From assembly GCA_001784735.1 (NCBI GenBank), contig MFSB01000005.1, positions 1-17,184 on the forward strand: a stretch of DNA of 17,184 nucleotides, written 5' to 3'. Below are positions 6,769 through 12,441 of this stretch, piece by piece. This DNA is from Candidatus Moranbacteria bacterium RIFCSPLOWO2_12_FULL_48_12. GTDB lineage: Bacteria > Patescibacteriota > Minisyncoccia > Moranbacterales > UBA1568. The notes under the pieces are model-generated. The model saw nothing but the letters and a program-made list of their open reading frames with translations. It searched no databases and was not told where the DNA came from. The translations under genes and the position numbers were made by a program. Each line of letters opens with the position of its first letter. Position 1 is the first letter of the stretch.

Positions 6769-7191
6769 TCAGCCTTTATAGCTTGCAAGAACCACGAGAA
6801 GCTTTGTATAAAGATCCTTCTCATTTTCTGCCTCAATACGATGTTTGACACTTGGATTTCCCAAAGCCATGCGACTAACTTTTTCCCCCTTGAAGTACCA
6901 CAAAACAATGTCAGAAGCAGTAGCCCTGGCGATTTCCAATTCCGCACCAACACCCAAAGATGGAACCCCAACGTAAGCAATCACCAAATCAGCAGATGCT
7001 ACATGACGATGATCATTGTGCCAAACAACTTGAGGGGTAACTTCGGGATTTTTAACTGGATCCATTCCGGAGAGATGCGGTGCATAAGCTTCCAGCCCTT
7101 GCGATACACACAATTTTCCCAACTTCTTGTATATATCTTTAAGATGATAATTTCCGATATTTGTCAACCCGCCTGCAATATACACTTTCAT
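6769..7191 (-). CDS. Nucleoside 2-deoxyribosyltransferase-like protein
   Basis: A 140-residue Rossmann-like protein resembling nucleoside 2-deoxyribosyltransferases, which move deoxyribose between bases and salvage nucleosides. The N-terminus MKVYIAGGLTN is the typical first strand and loop. A HNDHRHVASADLVIAYVG segment near residues 58-75 places an Asp at the usual D-x-D position, followed by VPSLGVGAELEIA, which corresponds to the family's S-x-G-T-x-x-E-l motif with the catalytic glutamate. Family membership is fairly sure and activity less so, because several related groups cleave nucleotides instead. It starts 16 bases after rplA and so is probably the last gene of the ribosomal operon, followed directly by the dNTP cluster promoter. 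Confidence 0.8.
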   Translation of the reverse strand: MKVYIAGGLTNIGNYHLKDIYKKLGKLCVSQGLEAYAPHLSGMDPVKNPEVTPQVVWHNDHRHVASADLVIAYVGVPSLGVGAELEIARATASDIVLWYFKGEKVSRMALGNPSVKHRIEAENEKDLYTKLLVVLASYKG

Positions 7192-7207
7192 ATATATTTT
7201 ATCTAAT

Positions 7208-7897
7208 CTAGATTTTCACTTTCAGGCTCGGACCCATCGTCGAGCAGAGGGTGATGGACTTGATAAGCTTCCCCTTCATATTCTCCGGCTTTATCTTGCC
7301 CAGCGCCTCACGGAGAGCCTGATAGTTTTGGAGCAGAGCCTCGGCCGCGAAAGAGAGCTTGCCGATGATCTGATGCAGATTGCCCGTATCATCGTTCTTG
7401 AAACTGATCTTCTTACCCTTCTTGAGCATCTCGACGGCTTCCTTGATCTTGGGCGTGACCGTTTCCGTCTTGGGCGACGGCATCATACCTTTGGGGCCGA
7501 GGATCTTGGCGATGGGAGCGAGTTTCGGCATCATTTCCGGTGTCGCCAAAAGAACATCAAACGCAGCCCCAGGAATAACTTTCCCATCTTTAATCTCCTT
7601 GATCAATTCTTCGCCGCCCACAAGATCCGCCCCTGCCTCTTTGGCCTCTTTTTCCTTGGTGCTGGTGACGACAGCCACCCTTTGAGAACGGCCGGTGCCT
7701 TCTGGCAAAACGATCGTCGCGCGCACCATTTCATCGGATTTCTTCGTATTGATCCCGAGGCGCACATGCACCTCGACGGACTCGTCGAATTTCGCGGTCT
7801 TGTTCTCCTTCAAGAAAGCGATGGCCTCTTCCGGGGTATATTCCTTCTCGACATCGAGTTTTTTCGCTACGCTTCGGTACTGTTTTCCTCTCGACAT
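7208..7897 (-). CDS. rplA: Ribosomal protein L1 (uL1)
   Basis: Large-subunit protein of the L1 stalk. The 229 residues match the family length. Recognisable parts are the lysine-rich N-terminus SRGKQYRSVAKKLD, FDESVEVHVRLGINTKKSDEM near 38, GTGRSQRVAVV, and the signature LATPEMMPKLAPIAKILGPK followed by GMMPSPKTETVT near residues 116-146. The C-terminal KGKLIKSITLCSTMGPSLKVKI is standard. It follows rplK, the usual pair, with a heptad-repeat hairpin in the spacer. L10 and L7/L12, which often follow L1, are not here; the next gene is the deoxyribosyltransferase-like one. L1 has been reported missing from one CPR subgroup, so its presence helps placement. Confidence 0.97.
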   Translation of the reverse strand: MSRGKQYRSVAKKLDVEKEYTPEEAIAFLKENKTAKFDESVEVHVRLGINTKKSDEMVRATIVLPEGTGRSQRVAVVTSTKEKEAKEAGADLVGGEELIKEIKDGKVIPGAAFDVLLATPEMMPKLAPIAKILGPKGMMPSPKTETVTPKIKEAVEMLKKGKKISFKNDDTGNLHQIIGKLSFAAEALLQNYQALREALGKIKPENMKGKLIKSITLCSTMGPSLKVKI

Positions 7898-7951
7898 AGT
7901 TTTACGTGGTAATGACGAGTTTTTTATGATAACTCTCCCACATGCTTAAAA

Positions 7952-8043
7952 ATGAATTATGAATAATGAATTAAGAATCATGCCAAGAAATGAGGGAAGT
8001 ATTGTTTCTTTTTTCGTAATTCTTGATTCGTGATTCCTTATTC
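7952..8043. repeat. Inverted heptad-repeat array between rplK and rplA
   Basis: Left arm in strict 7-nt phase: ATGAATT, ATGAATA, ATGAATT, AAGAATC (7952-7979). Right arm inverted: GTAATTC, TTGATTC, GTGATTC, CTTATTC (8016-8043). The right arm runs into the rplK stop codon (8038-8040). The arms can pair into an imperfect hairpin with a loop of about 36 bases. About 50 unremarkable bases remain before the rplA start. Confidence 0.8.
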
Positions 8044-8463
8044 CTGCACCCGAATCCCCATCGAACGAGCGGAGCCTTCGATAATCCGCATCGCCATCTC
8101 CACATCATTGGCGTTCAGATCCGCCATTTTCTTTTCAGCAATCTCCCGAATTTGAGCCTTCGTCACAGTACCTGCTTTATCCTTCAGCGGATTGGCGGCG
8201 CCCTTGTCTATTTTGGCGGCTTTCTTCAAGAGATCAGCGGCCGGGGATGTCTTCAGCACAAAGGTAAACGTCCGATCCTCATACACGGTGATTTCCGCCG
8301 GCACGACATCACCCATGCGATCCTTGGTCGCTTCATTGAATTTGCTGCAAAAATCCTGGATGTTCAAGCCATGCTGACCGAGCGCCGGGCCGACCGGAGG
8401 AGCCGGATTGGCCTTGCCGGCAGGAATTTGCAATTTGATGACCGTCTTAATCGTCTTTGCCAT
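8038..8463 (-). CDS. rplK: Ribosomal protein L11 (uL11)
   Basis: Large-subunit protein that, with 23S rRNA, forms the GTPase-associated centre. The 141 residues match the family exactly. Signature parts are KLQIPAGKANPAPPVGPALG at residues 11-30, GLNIQDFCSKFNEAT, the mid-strand PAEITVYEDRTFTFVLKTSP, and the C-terminal RNA-binding domain with GTVTKAQIREIAEKKMADLN and MRIIEGSARSMGIRV. The start is ATG 8463, which is the final triplet of a type 1 structured leader, so the leader also decides the start. Order nusG-rplK-rplA is the classic one. With the leader fully folded the start codon would be paired, so the element may limit or time L11 translation; this is inference. Confidence 0.98.
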   Translation of the reverse strand: MAKTIKTVIKLQIPAGKANPAPPVGPALGQHGLNIQDFCSKFNEATKDRMGDVVPAEITVYEDRTFTFVLKTSPAADLLKKAAKIDKGAANPLKDKAGTVTKAQIREIAEKKMADLNANDVEMAMRIIEGSARSMGIRVQE

Positions 8464-8616
8464 AATTGTCTATGAGCGAAGCGAGTAGCTACAATTATGA
8501 GCATCCCGCATCAGTTCATTATGTTAACTTAATATTACTTCTTGACCCAAGCCGCAGGCGATTCCGAGAGCACAGCTGAACACTTTTTCAATCATATTCG
8601 GAACTGGTGCTGGGAT
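8461..8616 (-). promoter_or_regulatory. Structured start-codon leader, type 1, copy 2
   Basis: On the minus strand an outer stem pairs ATCCCAGCACCAGTTC (8616-8601) with GAACTGATGCGGGAT (8517-8503), with one bulged A and one mismatch. After GCT, the hairpin CATAATTGT (8499-8491) with ACAATTATG (8469-8461) is a perfect 9-bp stem with a 21-nt loop, identical in loop sequence to copy 1. The last ATG is the rplK start. It starts 16 bases after the nusG stop codon. Inside the outer stem, the minus-strand block CTCTCGGAATCGCCTG is shared with copy 3. Confidence 0.85.
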
Positions 8617-8632
8617 AGCCGTACCTTTCGAA

Positions 8633-9178
8633 CTACGCTTTCCGTACCTGGAGAAAATCCAGTTCCACAGGCGTCTCGCGCCCGAAAATGGAGACGAATA
8701 CCTTCACCTTGCCCTTCTCTTCATCCACTTCATGAATTTTTCCGTCGAAATTCTTGAAGGGGCCGTCGATGATCTTGATGGCATCGCCCACCCGCACATC
8801 GATTTTGTATTTCGGCTCAGCCACGCCCATGCGTTTCTTCAAGGCTTCGATTTCTTTGGTATCAATCGGGGTCGGGGTCGTGCCCAAGCCGATAAAACCG
8901 GTCACATTGGGAGTGTTGCGTACGACGTACCACGAGGCGTCCGTCACCATCATATCTACCAGCACATAGCCGGGATAGATGCGCTCTTCTACGACCACGC
9001 GCTTGCCGCCCTTGATCTTGATCTTCTTTTCCTTGGGTACGAGGACATCGAAGATGAATTCCTGCATATCCATCGATTCGATCCGCTGTTTCAGGTTGCG
9101 CGCCACATTGTCTTCATAGCCCGAGTATGTGTGAAGCACATACCACGCGCGTCCATGATGCTGGGTTTGTTTCGCCAT
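8633..9178 (-). CDS. nusG: Transcription termination/antitermination factor NusG
   Basis: Binds RNA polymerase and couples it to Rho or the ribosome. From ATG 9178 the product has 181 residues, normal for NusG. The NGN domain is at residues 1-115 with RAWYVLHTYSGYEDNVARNL and the signature YPGYVLVDMMVTDASWYVVRNTP written in pieces: YPGYVLV, then WYVVRNTPNVTGF. The KOW domain starts near 125 with VGDAIKIIDGPFKNFDGKIHEVDEEKGK and ends in RETPVELDFLQV. ATG 9178 is chosen because it ends the structured leader in the same way as in rplK (ATATGGC beside ATTATGGC); ATG 9187 and further upstream codons lie within the leader hairpin. secE lies upstream and rplK downstream, the classic order. Confidence 0.97.
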   Translation of the reverse strand: MAKQTQHHGRAWYVLHTYSGYEDNVARNLKQRIESMDMQEFIFDVLVPKEKKIKIKGGKRVVVEERIYPGYVLVDMMVTDASWYVVRNTPNVTGFIGLGTTPTPIDTKEIEALKKRMGVAEPKYKIDVRVGDAIKIIDGPFKNFDGKIHEVDEEKGKVKVFVSIFGRETPVELDFLQVRKA

Positions 9179-9329
9179 ATTTGTCATTGAGCTTTGCGAA
9201 ACGCTACAAATATGAGCGTCCCGCACTAGTTCATTGTATTAACTAAATAATTTTTTCAGACTAAGCCACAGGCGATTCCGAGAGAACATCAATACATTAT
9301 CTCAGTCCAATTCGGAACTGGTGCGGGAT
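9176..9329 (-). promoter_or_regulatory. Structured start-codon leader, type 1, copy 3
   Basis: On the minus strand the outer stem pairs ATCCCGCACCAGTTC (9329-9315) with GAACTAGTGCGGGAC (9232-9218), 13 of 15 positions matching. After GCT comes CATATTTGT (9214-9206) with ACAAATATG (9184-9176), a perfect 9-bp stem with a 21-nt loop whose sequence differs from copies 1 and 2. The final ATG is the nusG start. It begins 17 bases after the secE stop codon. Total length is 154 nt, against 155 and 156 in the other copies. Confidence 0.85.
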
Positions 9330-9346
9330 AGCCATACCTAATGTAC

Positions 9347-9544
9347 TTATTTGATGAGATATTTTTCAACGAGAGAACTGAATACAAAGTCCAAACTGCC
9401 GAGAAAAAGCGCTACGACGAGGCTGATGATGATGACCAAAACGGTATAGCGGATGATCTGCTTCTTCGTCGGCCAATTGACGCGGGCCAGCTCGGCCTTG
9501 GCTTCCAGAAGAAACGTAAATAGCTTGTTCATAAAAGACTTCAA
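9347..9544 (-). CDS. secE: Preprotein translocase subunit SecE
   Basis: Small essential subunit of the SecYEG channel. The product has 65 residues from TTG 9544 or 61 from ATG 9532. It shows the conserved amphipathic helix and turn EAKAELARVNWPTKKQ, followed by one hydrophobic span (VLVIIISLVVALFLGSLDFV, about residues 36-55), which is the single-TM form of most bacteria. TTG 9544 has a GAGGG a few bases upstream, a rare readable Shine-Dalgarno in this window, while ATG 9532 is about 18 bases away, so the TTG start is plausible. It is the first gene after the promoter at 9585-9613 and leads the secE-nusG-rplK-rplA operon. Confidence 0.95.
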   Translation of the reverse strand: MKSFMNKLFTFLLEAKAELARVNWPTKKQIIRYTVLVIIISLVVALFLGSLDFVFSSLVEKYLIK

Positions 9545-9555
9545 CTTTCCCTCTT

Positions 9556-9576
9556 AAAAAAAGCCCCGAGGGCTTT
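9556..9576 (-). terminator. Intrinsic-terminator-like hairpin at the 5' end of the secE transcript
   Basis: On the minus strand AAAGCCC-TCG-GGGCTTTTTTT forms a 7-bp stem followed by a U-run. It is placed between the secE promoter and the secE ribosome-binding site, and begins within a few bases of the predicted transcript start. It could end transcripts coming from the upstream membrane-protein gene, cause attenuation of secE, or act as a protective 5' hairpin. Confidence 0.8.
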
Positions 9577-9584
9577 GTAGACTG

Positions 9585-9613
9585 ATAGTATCAAAGGATC
9601 ACTTTATTGTCAA
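9585..9613 (-). promoter_or_regulatory. Sigma-70-type promoter of the secE-nusG-rplKA operon
   Basis: On the minus strand TTGACA (9613-9608), a 17-base spacer and TACTAT (9590-9585), a near-consensus promoter. The expected start is near 9578, directly before the terminator-like hairpin and about 34 bases before the secE start. Confidence 0.85.
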
Positions 9614-9617
9614 TTTA

Positions 9618-9668
9618 CCCTGTGTAATTTCGCCAGAGGCGAACCAGCCAAAGCTGGATTACACAGGG
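9618..9668. repeat. Palindromic repeat folding as a three-way junction
   Basis: A perfect 11-bp outer stem, CCCTGTGTAAT (9618-9628) with ATTACACAGGG (9658-9668), encloses two perfect hairpins with no spare bases: TTCGCC-AGA-GGCGAA (9629-9643) and CCAGC-CAAA-GCTGG (9644-9657). It lies 5 bases after the stop codon of the membrane-protein gene and just before the secE promoter. It resembles a composite REP-type element. Confidence 0.9.
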
Positions 9669-9673
9669 CAAGC

Positions 9674-10204
9674 TTAAAACAGCTCCACTTCAACGAAGAA
9701 CGCGCGATAGGCGGCCACCCATTTTTCGGCTTCCTCGCGAGAAAGAGCAAAGTCGATCTCATGCACGATACGATTGCGGACAAGGTGGGCTTCTGTCAGG
9801 AGGTTTTTCGTTTCCAGCTGACCCTCTCGGACGCCTGCCAATTTCTCAGTCATCGTCGCGCCCTTATACCCGATACCCAAGAGAATCTCATCAGCGAAGG
9901 CATCCGCCTCGAGTATGGCCGCCTTATACTGCGATGGGTTGCCACTCTTCAGGCGAGCGAGGATCTTTTCGAAGCGGCTGATGGCCGTGGAGCGCAAGAG
10001 GAGCGGACGAGGAGCGCCGAAAAGCGCTTTCTTGAGATCCGTAGAAACTCCGCGCAACATGAGAAGCAGGACGATATCGATAAACAAAACTACCACGTAG
10101 ATAAAGAGAAAGAATTTCACCGCCGCCACCAAGAAAGAGTTAGAAAGAAACTGGGCAAGATTTTGCCAGATGATATACAAAATATTGAAAATATCAATCT
10201 CCAT
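9674..10204 (-). CDS. Membrane-anchored protein with HEPN-like motif, unknown function
   Basis: I do not recognise the family. The 176 residues begin with a hydrophobic segment (about 5-50; the core AAVKFFLFIYVVVLFIDIVL and LLMLRG), which should be one or two membrane helices, followed by a soluble helical part. The soluble part has RFEKILARLKSGNPSQYKAA, EADAFADEILLGIGY, and LTEAHLVRNRIVHEIDFALS near residues 136-155, then REEAEKWVAAYRAFF. RNRIVH matches the R-x4-H signature of HEPN domains and the RN-x-x-(I/V)-H of DUF4145/HepT-type helical proteins, some of which are RNases. It starts at ATG 10204 at the end of a long hairpin, downstream of gatA on the same strand, and ends 5 bases before the three-way-junction repeat. 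Confidence 0.7.
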   Translation of the reverse strand: MEIDIFNILYIIWQNLAQFLSNSFLVAAVKFFLFIYVVVLFIDIVLLLMLRGVSTDLKKALFGAPRPLLLRSTAISRFEKILARLKSGNPSQYKAAILEADAFADEILLGIGYKGATMTEKLAGVREGQLETKNLLTEAHLVRNRIVHEIDFALSREEAEKWVAAYRAFFVEVELF

Positions 10205-10239
10205 ACCCGGTGGTACTACTTCAAATATATTAACTCGAA

Positions 10240-10429
10240 TGTAAGAATTAACAGCGTTATGTATAGTTTTGATTTTTCTTTGTCATCTCGACCGAGGCTT
10301 TGCGAGTGGAGAGATCTTCCTCTAAAATGCTCTCTACGGCGAAAAATGACATTGAGATTCCTCGACAAGCTCGGAATGACACATTTGATTGCTTTGTAAA
10401 AAATGTAAACAACGCTGTTAATTCTTACA
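10240..10429. repeat. Perfect 19-bp inverted repeat inside the type 2 leader
   Basis: TGTAAGAATTAACAGCGTT (10240-10258) is the exact reverse complement of 10411-10429. The 152 bases between hold the REP-type repeat at 10281-10381. It could be an inner stem of the leader or the ends of a separate inserted element. Confidence 0.85.
10281..10381. repeat. Composite REP-type repeat (BIME-like)
   Basis: Begins TGTCATCTCGACCGAGG and ends CAAGCTCGGAATGACA, so the tips are inverted (TGTCAT with ATGACA). Both halves look like common bacterial intergenic repeats of the kind GTCAT-CTCGACCGAGGC and GTCATTCCGAGCTTGTCGAGG. It is non-coding in all frames that I would trust. Confidence 0.7.
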
Positions 10430-10533
10430 ACTTAAATGTATTTTTACACACAACTGTAAATAATCATACAACCATTATTGCTTTAAAAAAACTAGAAAAC
10501 CTTTTGAAGTTGTCCTATCAGGCATATTCTATG

Positions 10534-12039
10534 TTATTTAAAGCTTTTTTCAAAGGCGTCCGCCGCCCGCAAAAGCGTCTCCTCGTCAAACCATTTGGCA
10601 GAGAGTTGTCCGCCGATCGGAAGCGCCTTGCCACCCGCCTTGCTCTCGCTCCGGCCAGCCTCGCCGAGTCTAGGCGGGCGAGGCAGGCCCTCCTCGATAG
10701 TACCCATCGGAAAAGAAATGGCCGGAATACCAGCCAGATTCGCCGTTACCGTATAAATATCAGAGAGATACATCTTGAGCGGGTCATCGCCTTTTTCGCC
10801 GAAGCGGAAGGCCGGCTCCGGAGTGGTCGGAGAGAAAATCAAATCCACTTGTTTGAAGGCTTCTTCGAAATCCCGCTTGATGAGAGCGCGCACTTTCTGA
10901 GCCTTGAGATAGTAGGCGTCATAATACCCGGCGGAAAGCGCGTACGTCCCCAGCATAACACGCCGCTTGACTTCCGTACCAAACCCGACCCGCCGCGTAT
11001 CAAGATATGTTTCTAAAAGTCCGTTCGTATGAGCGAAAGAATTTTTGATATCATTGACGCGCATGCCATATTTGATGCCGTCAAAACGGGCCAGATTGGA
11101 ACTCACCTCGCACGGCATAATGATATAGTAGACAGGCAAAGCATACTGGCTGTGCGGCAAGGAAATTTCTTTGACCGTGACGCCAAGAGTTTTGAAACGC
11201 TCGAGTGTTTGATCCGTAACCGCCCGGACGCGCGGATCCAAACTTTCAGAAAAATATTCTGTTGGTATGCCGATAGAGAGTCTTTTTATATCGCCAGTAA
11301 GATACTCTTCAAAGGGCTTATCGTTACCGCTTGGAGCGGTCGTCGCGTCTTTCTTATCAAACCCGGCGATCCGAGAAAAAACGATAGCTACATCCTCCAC
11401 ACTGACTCCCAATGGACCGATTTGATCCAAACTGGATGCCATGGCTATGAGGCCTCTGCGCGAGACGCGCCCATAGGTCGGCTTCAGCCCTACCACGCCG
11501 CAAAACGAAGCTGGCTGGCGAATAGAGCCTCCCGTATCCGATCCCAGAGCCCATACCGCCTCGCCAGCCGCTACGGCCGCTGCTGATCCGCCAGACGAAC
11601 CGCCTGGCACCCGCCCGATATCGACAGGGTTCTTGGTTTTCTGATAGGCGCTATTTTCTGTGGATGAACCCATGGCGAACTCATCCATATTGGTTTTTCC
11701 CAATACAACAGCACCCCTTCCTTTGATCTTTCCGATCACGGTCGCATCGTACGGAGCGATATAATTGTCGAGGATTTTTGATCCGGCCGTAGCCCGGACA
11801 TGAGCTATGCATATATTGTCTTTGATGGCGCCGGGAATACCTGCCAACAAATCAATGGTTTCTCCGCGCTTCAATTGTTCATCCACAAAGAATGCTTCTT
11901 CTAGTGCTTGCTCGCGGAGCACCGTCAAATACGCCCCTATCTCGCCGTCTTTCGTATCGATGGCCTGGAGGTATTTTTCTGTGAGTCCAACAGCGGTTAT
12001 CTCGCCTCCAACAAGTTTTTCATGCAGGTCACGAATCAT
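10534..12039 (-). CDS. gatA: Asp-tRNA(Asn)/Glu-tRNA(Gln) amidotransferase subunit A
   Basis: Glutaminase subunit of GatCAB; it frees ammonia from glutamine and passes it to GatB. It belongs to the amidase-signature family, and the Ser-cisSer-Lys triad is visible: K73 in IPGAIKDN, S148 in VPGGSSGGSAAAVAAGEA, and the nucleophile S172 in SDTGGSIRQPASFCGVVGLK. The C-terminal part has SPTTPEPAF and VTANLAGIPAISFPMG. The 501 residues are slightly long because residues about 453-473 (PRPPRLGEAGRSESKAGG and flanks) are the translation of a palindromic repeat, inserted where the family normally reads GLP(I/V)G-QL. The site is near the end of the fold and may be a surface loop. It follows gatC across a heptad-repeat hairpin. 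Confidence 0.97.
   Translation of the reverse strand: MIRDLHEKLVGGEITAVGLTEKYLQAIDTKDGEIGAYLTVLREQALEEAFFVDEQLKRGETIDLLAGIPGAIKDNICIAHVRATAGSKILDNYIAPYDATVIGKIKGRGAVVLGKTNMDEFAMGSSTENSAYQKTKNPVDIGRVPGGSSGGSAAAVAAGEAVWALGSDTGGSIRQPASFCGVVGLKPTYGRVSRRGLIAMASSLDQIGPLGVSVEDVAIVFSRIAGFDKKDATTAPSGNDKPFEEYLTGDIKRLSIGIPTEYFSESLDPRVRAVTDQTLERFKTLGVTVKEISLPHSQYALPVYYIIMPCEVSSNLARFDGIKYGMRVNDIKNSFAHTNGLLETYLDTRRVGFGTEVKRRVMLGTYALSAGYYDAYYLKAQKVRALIKRDFEEAFKQVDLIFSPTTPEPAFRFGEKGDDPLKMYLSDIYTVTANLAGIPAISFPMGTIEEGLPRPPRLGEAGRSESKAGGKALPIGGQLSAKWFDEETLLRAADAFEKSFK
10621..10684. repeat. Palindromic repeat inserted in frame in gatA
   Basis: Contains the stem GCCTCGCC (10658-10665) with GGCGAGGC (10677-10684) and a loop with GAGTCTAGGC. 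A related sequence, GCCTCGCCCGCCTAGACTCC, occurs inside ligA at about 13401-13420. It adds roughly 21 codons without breaking the frame. Confidence 0.8.
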
Positions 12040-12048
12040 ATTTTCTAC

Positions 12049-12142
12049 TACGAATTACAAATATAACTACAAATATACAAATGATGCAAAAACAGTAAAC
12101 ACAGAGGGATTTGTATATTTGTAAAAAGATTTGTAATTTGTA
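12049..12142. repeat. Mirror-spaced heptad-repeat hairpin between gatC and gatA
   Basis: Left arm: TACGAAT, TACAAAT, 5 bases, TACAAAT, 1 base, TACAAAT (12049-12082). Right arm: ATTTGTA, 1 base, ATTTGTA, 5 bases, ATTTGTA, ATTTGTA (12109-12142). The spacing is exactly mirrored, so the four 7-mers of one arm pair with the four of the other. It occupies the gap from 6 bases after the gatC stop codon to 10 before the gatA start. Confidence 0.88.
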
Positions 12143-12147
12143 GTGAG

Positions 12148-12435
12148 TTAAAACACTGACTTCACTTTCACGAATCCATCTTTCATTTCCGGAACATTCT
12201 TTATGATCTCCGCCTGGCCCTCGCTTTCAAAATCTTCCGCCTGATCCGTCCGCGCCACGCCGACCCTCCCGGTAATATGACCGATGGGCTCTACATCATC
12301 CGTCGCCACTGTCTCTAACTCACGAAAAAAATCAAGTACCGCTGAAAGATCCTTCTGGTACTTCTCTACCTCATCCTCCCTGATTCCGATGCGGGCCAAG
12401 AGAGCGATGTTTTTTACTTCTTCTTTCGATAACAT
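12148..12435 (-). CDS. gatC: Asp-tRNA(Asn)/Glu-tRNA(Gln) amidotransferase subunit C
   Basis: Small subunit that wraps around GatA and stabilises the GatCAB complex. The 95 residues match the family. The N-terminus MLSKEEVKNIALLARIGI is the standard helix, followed by KYQKDLSAVLDFFRELETVATDDVEP with the usual I-L-x-x-(V/L)-x-x-L-x-x-(V/L)-DT/DD-VEP pattern, and the C-terminal FVKVKSVF (family form V-x-V-P-x-V). I start at ATG 12435 because the in-frame ATG at 12450 lies in the heptad repeat array and adds residues not seen in the family. It lies between ligA and gatA on the same strand. Confidence 0.95.
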   Translation of the reverse strand: MLSKEEVKNIALLARIGIREDEVEKYQKDLSAVLDFFRELETVATDDVEPIGHITGRVGVARTDQAEDFESEGQAEIIKNVPEMKDGFVKVKSVF

Positions 12436-12441
12436 AATGAA

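Larger units (their letters stand above)
10203..10525 (-). promoter_or_regulatory. Start-codon leader hairpin, type 2, expanded copy
   Basis: The 328-base gap between gatA and the membrane-protein gene is nearly all this element. On the minus strand ATGCCTGATAGGACAACTTC (10525-10506) pairs imperfectly with GAAGTAGTACCACCGGGTAT (10222-10203); both arms extend by AAA/TTT. The right-hand arm overlaps the start codon at 10204-10202. The sequence is clearly related to the ligA leader (14893-15016), and the arms are about 9 bases from the gatA stop codon. The interior holds a second perfect 19-bp stem (10240-10258 with 10411-10429) that encloses a REP-type insert. Confidence 0.7.

Noticed and set aside
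7952..8043. CRISPR-like array
   Set aside because: Units are 7 bases with no spacers, arms are inverted, and no cas genes are nearby.
8461..8616. Known self-cleaving ribozyme or tRNA-like element
   Set aside because: I looked for hammerhead core sequences and a tRNA cloverleaf and found neither; the fold is described without assigning a class.
9179..9226. Longer nusG start
   Set aside because: The extra codons lie in the structured leader; ATG 9178 matches the leader-ATG geometry of rplK and the usual NusG N-terminus.
10300..11016. Plus-strand open frame over the leader region and the 3' end of gatA
   Set aside because: It runs through a REP repeat and then antisense to gatA; no family features.
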